Assembly: GCF_033446685.1 (NCBI RefSeq)
Contig: NZ_JAWQLY010000009.1
Span: forward strand, 124,001 to 188,000
Length of the DNA: 64,000 nucleotides
Reading direction: 5' to 3'
Source: Modicisalibacter sp033446685
Lineage (GTDB): Bacteria > Pseudomonadota > Gammaproteobacteria > Pseudomonadales > Halomonadaceae
The notes beneath the pieces are model-generated. The model was not told the origin of the DNA, did not search any database, and worked only from the letters and a program-made list of their open reading frames with translations. The position numbers and the translations under genes were made by a program. Below are positions 38,705-47,715 of the stretch, piece by piece; the first letter of the stretch is position 1; each line of letters opens with the position of its first letter.

Positions 38705-41254
38705 TTAGCGCTGCCAGGCAATGTGCTGATTTTCCAAGGGGACTGCTCTATCACGGTGGAAGGGGACGACCCTGGCCGTGTAGTCGGTATCAGGCCGATG
38801 CATGGGGCTCGTCACCTCATAGACATAGCCGTTGGCGGCGTTTGGCAATTGTCGCACGCACACCATGGGAATGATTTCAGGCTCCCCGCCTGTGAGCCCA
38901 TCGGCGTAGAGTTGAACTTGTACGACGTCGGGAGCGAGGTCGCCGAGGTAGACCTCGACTTCGAAGCGGCACTGGCTGTCATCGCCCACCGCCGAAGCCG
39001 TGCCGAAATGCACGCTAGCCCAGCGGCGCAAGTCGAAAAGCTGCTGGTCGGGCCTTGTGCGATGGAGGTACGCGCCGCAGTGAAATTCGGCGACACGATG
39101 GCGAAAGGCCTTGGCCGCGGGCAGGTAATACCGTTCGATATAGTCGCGTAGCGAACGGTTGGTAGAAAACCTGGACGTCAACGTGGCCATGCTTTCCCGC
39201 ATGCGGCTGACCCAGGCAGCGGGGACTCCTGACTCGTCACGTTCATAAAACGCCGGGACGATTTCCCGCTCGAGCCGCTCGTACACTTCCTGCGCTTCGG
39301 CAGCATCCCAGGCTGCAACGTCATCATGCTCAAGGCCGTCTCCGATTGACCATCCTACGCCGGGGTTGAAGGCCTCCGCCCACCAGCCATCAAGGACCGA
39401 TAGGTTCAAACCGCCATTTACCAGTGTTTTCATGCCACTGGTGCCACTCGCTTCCCAGGGACGGCGTGGTGTGTTGAGCCACACATCGACGCCCTGAACC
39501 AGTTGCTCGGCAACTTGCATGTCATAGTCGCTCAAGAACACGACGCGCCCCCGGGCTTCCGGGCGGTGAATGAAGCGCAGCCATGCCTGAATCATGGCCT
39601 GACCGGCCAAGTCTGCCGGGTGGGCCTTGCCGGCAATGACGAGTTGTACGGGCCTCGCTGGATCATTCAATAACCGGAGCAGGCGCTCCGGATCATGCAA
39701 GAGCAGGTTGGGCCGTTTGTACTCGGCGAAGCGGCGGGCAAAGCCCAGGGTCAGGATGCTGGGGTCGAAGATGTGTCTTGCCGCCTCGACGTCATGCTGG
39801 GGCATACCGGATGATGCCAACTGATGAGACAGCCGCTCGCGAATGTAATCGACCAGTGCCGTGCTTGCCGCTAGCCGGAATTGCCACAGTCGGGCGATGG
39901 CGATGTGCCGGATCGGCTCGCCGACATCCTCCGCCGCGCCAAGCCAGCGGTCGTGTCCGCAGGCCTCCGTCCATAATTGATCGGCTGCCACCGAGTCCCA
40001 ACTGGGTACATGCACGCCGTTGGTGACATGGCCAACCGGGACCTCGTGAATCGGCCAGCGCGGAAAGAGCGGTGCGAACAGGTGTCGACTGATGCGAGCA
40101 TGCAGACGGCTCACGCCATTCACCGCACCGCTGCCGCGTATCGCCAGGTAGGCGGTGGTAAAGGGTTCGTGCGAATCGTCTGGCACTTGCCGGCCCAGCG
40201 CAAGAAGCGACTCCACGGTCATGTCCAGCATCTGCTCGGCATAGGCCGTCAGGTACTTTCTGATCAGGTGGGGCTCAAAGCGGTCGAAGCCTGCCGCGAC
40301 CGCCGTGTGGGTCGTGAAAAGGTTGCCCGCGCGGGTAATGTCCAGGGCGGCGTCGAATGGCAGGGCATGTGTACGCATGAAATGCGCCGCTCGCTCCAGC
40401 ACGGCGAACGCAGCATGCCCTTCGTTTAGGTGGCAGATATCCGGCTCGATGCCTAAGGTCGCCAGCAGGCGCCAGCCACCGATACCCAGCACTATCTCCT
40501 GTTGCAGTCGCAGTTCGGCCCCTCCGCCGTAAAGGTCATTGGTAATGCCACGATGCGCCGGAACGTTGGCTGCATCGTTGCTATCCAACAAGTAGAGCTT
40601 CACGCGGCCGACCTGGGCCTCCCATGCACGTAGCCAGACGCAATGTGCCGGTAACTCGACTCTGATCCGTAACCACTCACCATCGGAGGATCGTAAAGGG
40701 ACGATGGGTAACTGCCCCGGGTCGTTGTACGGAAATAGCGTCTGCTGTCTCCCTTGCTGATCAATGACTTGGCGGAAGTAGCCCTGCTGATACAACAGGC
40801 CCACGCCAATCACCGGCACGCCCAGGTCACTGGCGGCCTTCAGTTGATCTCCTGCCACGTTACCCAGCCCGCCGGAATAGATTGGCAAGGCTTCACTGAG
40901 CATGAATTCCATGCAGAAGTAGGCGACCGTGCCCAACGCATCGCGCGGATAGGCATGCTGGAACCAGGACGGGGATTCATTGGCATATCGCCGAGCCTGG
41001 AGAAGGCTTTCCATTTCCTGGCGAAAATCAGGCGACGCGAGTAGTCGCTCCAGCGTTTGCCGGGAGACTGTCTGCAATACGACCCACGGGTTATGGGTCA
41101 GCTCCCACAGCTCAGGGTCTAGCATCCGCCATAGCCGATCTGTCGTATGGTTCCAGGAAGAGCGCAAATCCAGGGCAAGCTCGGCCAAGACATCGAACCC
41201 TTCCAGGTCCGCACATAGGCTGGCGGTGATCTTGTTAAAGCGTGATATTGGCAA
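38705..41254 (-). CDS. glgP: alpha-glucan (glycogen) phosphorylase
   Basis: The 849-residue GT35 enzyme releases glucose-1-phosphate from alpha-1,4-glucans. The N-terminal ~110 residues are the DUF3417-type extension (LALDLRSSWNHTTDRLW) typical of the bacterial/archaeal short phosphorylase group. The core has YFCMEFMLSEALPIYSGGLGNVAGD, NEGHAAF and the PLP-lysine region EASGTSGMKTLVNGGLNLS. The only start that fits is TTG at 41254, without a clear ribosome site, so the N-terminus is uncertain. No other glycogen gene is in the window. It is upstream of and co-directional with cbpA. Confidence 0.88.
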   Translation of the reverse strand: MPISRFNKITASLCADLEGFDVLAELALDLRSSWNHTTDRLWRMLDPELWELTHNPWVVLQTVSRQTLERLLASPDFRQEMESLLQARRYANESPSWFQHAYPRDALGTVAYFCMEFMLSEALPIYSGGLGNVAGDQLKAASDLGVPVIGVGLLYQQGYFRQVIDQQGRQQTLFPYNDPGQLPIVPLRSSDGEWLRIRVELPAHCVWLRAWEAQVGRVKLYLLDSNDAANVPAHRGITNDLYGGGAELRLQQEIVLGIGGWRLLATLGIEPDICHLNEGHAAFAVLERAAHFMRTHALPFDAALDITRAGNLFTTHTAVAAGFDRFEPHLIRKYLTAYAEQMLDMTVESLLALGRQVPDDSHEPFTTAYLAIRGSGAVNGVSRLHARISRHLFAPLFPRWPIHEVPVGHVTNGVHVPSWDSVAADQLWTEACGHDRWLGAAEDVGEPIRHIAIARLWQFRLAASTALVDYIRERLSHQLASSGMPQHDVEAARHIFDPSILTLGFARRFAEYKRPNLLLHDPERLLRLLNDPARPVQLVIAGKAHPADLAGQAMIQAWLRFIHRPEARGRVVFLSDYDMQVAEQLVQGVDVWLNTPRRPWEASGTSGMKTLVNGGLNLSVLDGWWAEAFNPGVGWSIGDGLEHDDVAAWDAAEAQEVYERLEREIVPAFYERDESGVPAAWVSRMRESMATLTSRFSTNRSLRDYIERYYLPAAKAFRHRVAEFHCGAYLHRTRPDQQLFDLRRWASVHFGTASAVGDDSQCRFEVEVYLGDLAPDVVQVQLYADGLTGGEPEIIPMVCVRQLPNAANGYVYEVTSPMHRPDTDYTARVVPFHRDRAVPLENQHIAWQR

Positions 41255-41519
41255 CGTCGCGAAACCGTTATGTCTATCCTGACGGCCAGGAGGGCCGCAC
41301 CGACCATGCGAAAACCGCTAGGCTTCCCTAGGTGTCAGCATAGACAGCAATTCGCAAGGGGAATGAGATACCCCCGGCATCCGCCGAGCAAATCAGGGAT
41401 TTATTGACTCGTATCCTTGTTTCATGAAAGGCAGGCTTCGCTTGCTGGCTACCCTATCGATGTTTTTTTGCGTTACCGTACACGTTGGTCGAAGCGGGCA
41501 AGCTCCCGGAGGAGGCGAA

Positions 41520-42629
41520 GTGGCCGATAGGGACAGTGTTCTAGTCTTTTACGATGACCGTGTGCTGGCACATCAACCAGACGGTCATGGCACATTTCTT
41601 TCCCGTCGTATGGACAAGCGGCTTCGGGAGACGCTGGCCGGGCTAGGGGTGGCCTGGAAGTATCCGGAGCATCCCGGCCGTCTGACTGCGATTCTCGAGT
41701 TGCTCGAGCACGATCCCGTCGCCGGCGTGCGCTTCGAGGCGGGCGCCCAGGCCACTTCCGAGCAACTTGGCCGTGTGCATACGACCGGCTATCTCGAAAC
41801 CATTAATCAGTTGCGTGGCAAGAAGGCCTGGCTCGATGTCGATACGACCGCCGTCTCGCCCGGCAGTATCGAAGCGGCGGAAGTGGCCGCCGGTACCGCT
41901 GTGGCGGCCGTGGAAGCGGTCATGACGGGACGCGCGGAGTCGGCTTTTGCGCTGGTTCGTCCCCCCGGCCACCATGCCGAGTCGGTCCGCGCCCGGGGAT
42001 TCTGCCTGTTCAACAACGTTGCCGTGGCCGCCGCGCATGCCAGGGCCGAGTTCGGCTGCTCGCGGGTCTTGATCGTCGATTGGGACGCCCATCATGGCAA
42101 CGGGACGCAGGAGATATTCTGGGCCGATCCCAGTGTGCTGTTTTTCGACATTCACCGGGCCGCCCCCTTCTTTCCCGGATCGGGCAATCTGGAAGATATC
42201 GGAGGCGGGCTGGGAGAAGGCACGACGGTTAACGTGCCAATGCCAGCCGGTGCCGGAGACACCGCTTACATCAAGGCCTTCCACGACATTCTCGTGCCCG
42301 CCACCGAATGGTTCCAGCCCGACCTGATTCTCGTCTCGGCGGGGTTCGACCCGCATTGGAACGACCTGGCTCTCAGCGTTTCCTATGAGGGGTTTGGAGC
42401 CATGGCCGGCATCCTTCAGGACCTGGCCCGGCGTCACTGCGATGGGCGTCTGGCCTTCGTGCTGGAGGGTGGATACAACCTGACCTCTTTGGCGCAAGGT
42501 ACGAAGAGTGTGCTTAAGGTGCTGGCGGGGGGCGAGCCTCCCGTGCCCGGTATCATCGGGCTCAAGGAGGTCGATGAAGCCATCGATTTTCATCGCGATG
42601 CTTTCATCGTCCCGGAAGACGATCGCTGA
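41520..42629 (+). CDS. histone deacetylase-family (acetylpolyamine/acetoin-utilisation-like) deacetylase
   Basis: About 369 residues of the zinc-dependent arginase/HDAC fold: RPPGHHAE (catalytic His pair), zinc ligands in VDWDAHHGNGTQ, and the catalytic Tyr region LEGGYNL. Bacterial members deacetylate acetyl-lysine, acetylpolyamines or related amides. The start is debatable. GTG at 41520 has GGAGGAGG just upstream (41508-41515) and removes a stretch unlike the family. An ATG at 41424 without a ribosome site would add a signal-peptide-like segment (LRLLATLSMFFCVTVHVG) and send the enzyme to the periplasm. I prefer GTG. Confidence 0.85.
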   Translation: MADRDSVLVFYDDRVLAHQPDGHGTFLSRRMDKRLRETLAGLGVAWKYPEHPGRLTAILELLEHDPVAGVRFEAGAQATSEQLGRVHTTGYLETINQLRGKKAWLDVDTTAVSPGSIEAAEVAAGTAVAAVEAVMTGRAESAFALVRPPGHHAESVRARGFCLFNNVAVAAAHARAEFGCSRVLIVDWDAHHGNGTQEIFWADPSVLFFDIHRAAPFFPGSGNLEDIGGGLGEGTTVNVPMPAGAGDTAYIKAFHDILVPATEWFQPDLILVSAGFDPHWNDLALSVSYEGFGAMAGILQDLARRHCDGRLAFVLEGGYNLTSLAQGTKSVLKVLAGGEPPVPGIIGLKEVDEAIDFHRDAFIVPEDDR

Positions 42630-42781
42630 CTTCCTCTGGCATGTGGCCTGCAAGCGGCGTGCAGTTTTCCAGACAGTTTATCTCCTCGCCGGCTAGCAGT
42701 GGCAACCAATAAGCCGTACGCCAAGATATTCATATATTTTACCTGGCTCCTTCACGCCTGGCGGCTGACGCTACGAGAGCG

Positions 42782-44707
42782 ATGACGATGCGAATTTCGA
42801 TTTTTCGTGACCGGCTCGCCGGCAACCGGGAGTTGTTGATTGCGTCCGTGGCGCTATTGTCCATCGGCACCCATCTCGTATTGCGTTTTGGACTCGGCTA
42901 TCGAGCCGCTCCCTCGGGGGTCGCCATGGTCGATATCCCTCTATTGGTGGCTTTGGTTGCCGGTTTCCCCCTGCTGCTCGTGTTGGCGAGAAAGCTGGCA
43001 CATCTCGAGTTTGGAGCCGACTTGCTGGCCGGGCTATCGATACTCACTGCTCTGCTGCTCGAGGAATACCTGGCGGGGGCGCTGATCGTGCTGATGTTGT
43101 CCGGCGGGCAGGCGCTCGAAGGTTGGGCGGTACGACGTGCATCGTTCGCGCTCGAGGCGCTGGCGAATCGCATGCCCAGCGTGGTGCATCGCTACTGCCA
43201 GGGACAGGTCGAGGATGTCGCCCTTGGAGATATCGCCATAGGTGACAGGATCTCGGTCTATCCGCACGAGACTTGTCCGGTCGATGGCATCGTCGTCGAT
43301 GGGCAGAGCACCATGAACGAGGCCTATCTTACCGGCGAACCCTACCTGCTGCCCAAGGCTATAGGCGCCGCGGTGATCTCCGGTGCCATCAATGGCGAAG
43401 GGAGGCTGACGGTCCAGGCCAGCACGCGTGCCGTCGATTCGCGCTATGCCAAGATAATGCAGGTGATGCGCGAGTCGGAGCAGCGCCGCCCCCGGCTTCG
43501 CCGTCTGGGTGACCGTATTGGCAGCCTATATACGCCGCTGGCCCTAGGCATCGCCTTGTTGGCCTGGGCGGCGAGTGGCGATCCCGTGCGCTTTCTGAGC
43601 GTCTTGGTGGTGGCGACGCCATGCCCGTTGCTGCTCGCCATTCCTGTCGCAGTGATTGGCTCGGTCTCACTCGCCGCGCGACGCGGGATCATCATCCGCA
43701 ACCCCGGCGTGCTCGAGCGGATCGCCACCTGCCGGGTGGCGATCTTCGACAAGACCGGGACATTGACGTACGGCCGCCCGATCGTCAGTGAGATCCTGCC
43801 GGCGCCCGGTGTGGCGCATAAAGACGTACTGGCTTGGGCCGCCAGTCTTGAGCGTTACTCCCGACATCCCCTGGCCACCGCCATCGTGGCAGCGGCCCGA
43901 AAGGAAAATCTGGCGCTGAGTGACGCCGATGAGGTCAGCGAACGCCCGGGAGAAGGATTGCAGGGTAGCGTGGCGGGCAAGCGCATCAGGGTCACCGGAC
44001 GCAGCAAGTTCCTGTCCGACCATCCCAACTGGGCAGCGCTGCTGCCACCACCCGCCGGCGGGCTGGAATGTATCGTGCTGGTCGAAGAGACCTACTCGGC
44101 CCTGTTCAGGTTACGCGACGAACCGCGATTGGAGGGGCGCGACTTCATCCACCACCTGTCGCCTTTGCACGGTTTCGAGCGGGTGATGATCGTCTCGGGG
44201 GATCGCCAGAGCGAGGTCCGTTACCTGGCCAATCAAATTGGTATCGACGAGATTCATGCCAGCCAGAGTCCAGAACAGAAGCTTGCTCTCGTACGTGAGG
44301 CGACGCAGCGTGCACCGACCTTGTTCATGGGGGATGGCACCAACGATGCACCGGCGTTGGCTGCGGCCACCGTCGGAGTCGCCTTCGGCCAAGGCAGCGA
44401 AGTCGCCTCGGAAGCCGCCGATGCCGTCGTGCTTGACAGCACCCTGGGCCGCGTCGATGAACTGCTACATATCGGCCGGCGCATGCGCGTCATCGCCCTG
44501 CAGAGCGCCATTGGCGGCATGGGGCTGAGTCTCGTAGCGGTGGGGATAGCAGCCATAGGTTACCTGCCACCCGTCAACGGAGCGCTGCTGCAGGAAATCA
44601 TCGATGTGCTGGCCGTGATGAATGCCTTGCGAGCCGCGTTTACGCCTCGTCAGCTTTCCGATTATGTCCCAAGCCACGTGCTACCGGCCGCGACCGAAGC
44701 CCTATAA
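42782..44707 (+). CDS. P1B-like metal-transporting P-type ATPase
   Basis: 641 residues. Two N-terminal helix pairs come first, then the actuator domain with LTGEP (183-187), the ion-site helix ATPCPLLLAIP (C281-P282-L283), the phosphorylation motif D323KTGTLT, and the hinge MGDGTNDAPALAAA near the C-terminus. There is no N-terminal metal-binding domain. The CPL triad in place of CPC leaves the metal undefined; Zn/Cd/Co-type or Mn-type efflux are possibilities. No metal regulator or metallochaperone gene is adjacent, but the neighbourhood is stress-related. Confidence 0.87.
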   Translation: MTMRISIFRDRLAGNRELLIASVALLSIGTHLVLRFGLGYRAAPSGVAMVDIPLLVALVAGFPLLLVLARKLAHLEFGADLLAGLSILTALLLEEYLAGALIVLMLSGGQALEGWAVRRASFALEALANRMPSVVHRYCQGQVEDVALGDIAIGDRISVYPHETCPVDGIVVDGQSTMNEAYLTGEPYLLPKAIGAAVISGAINGEGRLTVQASTRAVDSRYAKIMQVMRESEQRRPRLRRLGDRIGSLYTPLALGIALLAWAASGDPVRFLSVLVVATPCPLLLAIPVAVIGSVSLAARRGIIIRNPGVLERIATCRVAIFDKTGTLTYGRPIVSEILPAPGVAHKDVLAWAASLERYSRHPLATAIVAAARKENLALSDADEVSERPGEGLQGSVAGKRIRVTGRSKFLSDHPNWAALLPPPAGGLECIVLVEETYSALFRLRDEPRLEGRDFIHHLSPLHGFERVMIVSGDRQSEVRYLANQIGIDEIHASQSPEQKLALVREATQRAPTLFMGDGTNDAPALAAATVGVAFGQGSEVASEAADAVVLDSTLGRVDELLHIGRRMRVIALQSAIGGMGLSLVAVGIAAIGYLPPVNGALLQEIIDVLAVMNALRAAFTPRQLSDYVPSHVLPAATEAL

Positions 44708-44907
44708 AGTTTCGATGTCAGCCGTTTGTCGGTCAACGCGCTACGACGAGAGTCGAAGCCGGCGTGCCTCGACGTAGGGATCGCGTTTAACGAGCGCTGA
44801 TTTCTTCCATTCTTGCGCTATGACAAGCTTTTGGCGTCTAGCTCCACGCGGCGCATGCCGGTCTCCTAGACTCTGTGGGGAATGGGTCTTGAAGGCGCCA
44901 GTTCTGT

Positions 44908-46230
44908 ATGGTCACTCCCCTTAACTGTGTTCGTCGGTTTGCCACACGGCTCGAAGAGCGCCCAAGCGATTATGACGCTTTGCTGGAGCAAACAGGAGAC
45001 AGGGATATCGTGTTGCTCGGCGAGGCATCCCATGGCACGGCCGAGTTCTACCTCATGCGAGGGGAGATCACCCAGCGACTGATCGAGGAAAAGGGCTTCG
45101 AGGCGGTGTTGGTCGAAGCAGACTGGCCCGACGCCTTGCGCCTCAATCGCTATATCAGAGATGCCAGCCAGGACTCGTTGATGGAGGCTTTCGATGATTT
45201 TCAGCGCTTTCCTCGGTGGATGTGGCGAAACAATGACGTCCGGGACTTTATTGCCGATCTATACGAACATAATGTCGCTCGACCGTCGGCGGCGCAGGTC
45301 GGCTTTTATGGACTGGACCTCTATAGCCTGCATCGTTCAGCGGAGGCCGTGATCGGCTACTTGTCACGGGTCGACCCTGAGCAAGCCGAGTTGGCTCGCC
45401 AGGGATATGCGTGCCTCGACCACCACGGAGATCCTTTCCATTATGGCCGCGATGCCGCCTTCGGCCTGAGTAAATCCTGTGAAGAGGCCTCGATCAGGCT
45501 ATTGTGCGACCTGCTCGCCAAGGCGGAAGGCTATCTGGCCCATGACGGGCGCCCGGCCTCGGACGAACAGTTCTTTGCCGAGCAGAATGCACGGGTCGTA
45601 GTCAATGCCGAGGCGTACTATCGTGCCATGTTCCGAACGCGGGTCGATACCTGGAATCTTCGCGATGAACATATGGCGGATACCTTGGCTGAGTTGCACT
45701 ATTACCTGCGCAGCCAGGGCGGTCGTGGACGTATCGTAGTCTGGGCGCACAATTCCCACCTGGGCGATGCCCGCGGAACGGAAATGGGCTGGGTGCATCA
45801 CCAGCATAACGTCGGTCAGCTGGTTCGGCAGCGTTTTGGCCCCCAGCGTGTACTGCTTGTCGGATTCACCACTCATACGGGGTATGTCTCGGCCGCCAGG
45901 GATTGGGATGCGCCCGTTGAACATCGCTGGGTCCGGCCCTCATGCGAAGACAGTTATGAACGTCTCTTTCACGCCAGTGGACTCGATCGCTTTTACCTGC
46001 CGCTCGAAGCCACTCATGCCGATCCCTTGCGGGCCAGGCTGCTCGAGCGGGCTATCGGAGTAATCTATCGCCCCGACACGGAGCGCGTCAGCCATTATTT
46101 CCAGGCATCGCTTCCCACTCAGTTCGATGCCATTTTTCACCTTGACGAAACGACCGCCGTAGAGCCCTTCGACAGGCATGAAATCTGGCAGCGGGAAGAC
46201 GTACCCGAAACGTATCCATTTGGGATCTAA
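44908..46230 (+). CDS. erythromycin esterase-family protein
   Basis: The 440-residue protein has family motifs LGEASHGTAEFY (about 38-50), EADWPDALRLNRYI and a later VVWAHNSHLGDAR, in which the His residues are part of the active site of EreA-like esterases. EreA/B hydrolyse macrolide lactones, but most chromosomal homologues have unknown substrates and sit in stress loci, so no resistance phenotype should be assumed. There is no signal peptide. The ribosome binding site is weak. Confidence 0.82.
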   Translation: MVTPLNCVRRFATRLEERPSDYDALLEQTGDRDIVLLGEASHGTAEFYLMRGEITQRLIEEKGFEAVLVEADWPDALRLNRYIRDASQDSLMEAFDDFQRFPRWMWRNNDVRDFIADLYEHNVARPSAAQVGFYGLDLYSLHRSAEAVIGYLSRVDPEQAELARQGYACLDHHGDPFHYGRDAAFGLSKSCEEASIRLLCDLLAKAEGYLAHDGRPASDEQFFAEQNARVVVNAEAYYRAMFRTRVDTWNLRDEHMADTLAELHYYLRSQGGRGRIVVWAHNSHLGDARGTEMGWVHHQHNVGQLVRQRFGPQRVLLVGFTTHTGYVSAARDWDAPVEHRWVRPSCEDSYERLFHASGLDRFYLPLEATHADPLRARLLERAIGVIYRPDTERVSHYFQASLPTQFDAIFHLDETTAVEPFDRHEIWQREDVPETYPFGI

Positions 46231-46526
46231 AATTTTCTTTAGGAATGATTGGGAGTCTAATGTTTTATGGGTAAGTTTTTCATTGGAAAAGTTAAACTTT
46301 AAACCCGAACTGATCGATGCTGGGTAACTTTACGTTAAAATTAATTTCTTTTTAAAAAAGCTTCTTATTCTGTTGGTTGGGATGGTGCTATTTTCCGGGA
46401 TTGCCAGATTTTTAATCTGGGGGTAGGCGGGTTGGGCTATCCTGCGTAATGTGTGGCAACCTTGATAATGATGTTTTTTAGTTGTCGCTAAATTGAAAAA
46501 TAACCTAGCCAAGGAAGGAAGAGGTT
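46231..46526. other. 296-base strongly AT-rich intergenic region
   Basis: Marked drop in GC against the flanks, with several A/T runs around 46330-46370. A leftward 60-codon frame here has no ribosome site or family features and was left out. TTGATAATGATGTT at 46462-46475 (7/10 to an FNR box) has no -10 element at the expected distance. The region presumably carries the promoter of the zinc-ribbon gene. Confidence 0.6.
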
Positions 46527-46772
46527 ATGCTGAATGCTATGTATAACTCTGATAAAAGATTTGGAGAAAATCGCCGCTTGTTCGAGTGTTGTGCCTGCAA
46601 GGCCATGATTTATGCAAAAAAGCAGGATGCTTTGCCTTGTTGCTTGTTTTGTGGAAACAGCGACTTCCAGATGCTCGCCAAGGCCGGTAAAACAGTCGCT
46701 GGTAGAAAAGCATTTGATTTGCTTTTCCAGCCTGACGAAGCTGACAAGGCTTCATGCAAGAAAGGTACTTGA
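46527..46772 (+). CDS. small zinc-ribbon protein, function unknown
   Basis: The 81-residue protein has two CxxC pairs 17 residues apart (CCACKAMIYAKKQDALPCC-x-x-C), i.e. a compact zinc-ribbon (about residues 21-43), followed by a polar tail. A strong AGGAAGAGG site supports translation. It ends 10 bases before the Crp/Fnr gene, so the two are probably co-transcribed. It might modulate the regulator or act on RNA polymerase, but nothing in the sequence proves this. Confidence 0.65.
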   Translation: MLNAMYNSDKRFGENRRLFECCACKAMIYAKKQDALPCCLFCGNSDFQMLAKAGKTVAGRKAFDLLFQPDEADKASCKKGT

Positions 46773-46782
46773 GGAATTCTTC

Positions 46783-47478
46783 ATGAAGACAGCCCAAACC
46801 CAGATGCCTCAATGGTCGAGGCAACTTGATGAACCGACCAATTTTCCAGAATCTGAGGCGATAAGGCGCGTTTCGCGTACGCTCCCAGCTCTGCGGAGAA
46901 AGCAAGTGCTCGTCAGCCAGGGTGATGTATTTCATGGCCTGTACATTGTGCGCTGCGGCATGTTGAAGCAGAGCCAATGGGGCCACGATGGTGACGAGCA
47001 GATTACCCATTTTCTGCTTCCTGGAGACGTCATCGGATTAGATGCAATCGTGGATAGGCGTTATCAGGGGCTGGTCACGGCGCTGGAGACGGTTGGCATC
47101 ATGCAGATCCCTTTTGCGAGAATTGAGGATTTTCCCGGTGACTACCAGAACCACTTGCAGTTGCTGAGCTATTTGAGCCGTGCCATGCAGCGTGAACATA
47201 TACGCCTGCGTCACATGATGGCCCAGCCGTCCGACCTCCGCTTGGCCCGTTTTTTCCTTGCCATGTCTCATAATTTTAAGATACAGGGATATTCTTCATG
47301 TCGTTTCCGGCTGCCCATGTCGCGTTGCGAGATAGCCAGCTATCTAAACATGGCTTTCGAAACCACCAGTCGCCTGATTAGCCGTTTCCAGAAAATGGGT
47401 ATTATGTCGGCCAAGGGACACGAGTACTGTATCCATGATGTCCATGCTTTGAAACAGGTCGCTGAGTCAGAAAAATAA
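46783..47478 (+). CDS. Crp/Fnr-family transcriptional regulator lacking Fe-S cysteines
   Basis: 231 residues: a cyclic-nucleotide-binding-like sensor domain (about 25-145), a long dimerisation helix and a winged helix-turn-helix (about 170-225). The recognition helix MSRCEIASYLNMAFETTSRLISRFQKMG keeps the E-x-x-S-R residues with which FNR reads TTGAT half-sites. The N-terminus has none of the clustered cysteines of FNR/ANR; the first Cys is residue 58. It is therefore not a classical [4Fe-4S] sensor and may resemble DNR-type NO/haem sensors. I use the ATG at 46783 (GAGG upstream); the frame from 46612 overlaps the zinc-ribbon gene. Five FNR-type boxes lie within 15 kb. Confidence 0.88.
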   Translation: MKTAQTQMPQWSRQLDEPTNFPESEAIRRVSRTLPALRRKQVLVSQGDVFHGLYIVRCGMLKQSQWGHDGDEQITHFLLPGDVIGLDAIVDRRYQGLVTALETVGIMQIPFARIEDFPGDYQNHLQLLSYLSRAMQREHIRLRHMMAQPSDLRLARFFLAMSHNFKIQGYSSCRFRLPMSRCEIASYLNMAFETTSRLISRFQKMGIMSAKGHEYCIHDVHALKQVAESEK

Positions 47479-47554
47479 TAAAATATGTTATAAATGGGTG
47501 TGCGCTACTAGCGCTAAAGCGATGAAAGATCAGCCGGTGCTGGTGCGTTAGATT

Positions 47555-47596
47555 ATGACTTGCGTCAAGGTTCTCGCGGCTAACTGTGCGTAGACT
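47555..47596 (+). promoter_or_regulatory. FNR-type box and -10 element upstream of the phasin gene
   Basis: ATGACTTGCGTCAA (47555-47568; TGAC-N4-GTCA core) is followed after exactly 22 bases by TAGACT (47591-47596, 4/6 to TATAAT), i.e. class II spacing. The predicted leader is about 115 bases, ending at the Shine-Dalgarno site AACAGGAGG. Confidence 0.45.
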
Positions 47597-47715
47597 GGAT
47601 TAAAATAGGGCGTATGCTGATGTGTCAGGTTTGATTGAAAACTTTACATGTCTGTCCTACCTCAGCGTCCTGACTATTAAGATGACCCACCGCTTGTTAA
47701 CAGGAGGATACACTT

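Noticed and set aside
41404..41417. TTGACTCGTATCCT as a sixth FNR box upstream of the HDAC-family gene
   Set aside because: Only 7/10 matches and no -10 hexamer 21-22 bases away in either direction.
44908..46230. Macrolide resistance from the erythromycin esterase-like gene
   Set aside because: The family is broad and mostly of unknown substrate; nothing in the sequence or context links it to resistance.
46462..46475. TTGATAATGATGTT as an FNR box upstream of the zinc-ribbon gene
   Set aside because: Right half-site is poor (7/10 overall) and there is no -10 element at class II distance.
46330..46512. 60-codon reverse frame in the AT-rich gap
   Set aside because: No ribosome site, low-complexity sequence and no neighbour context.
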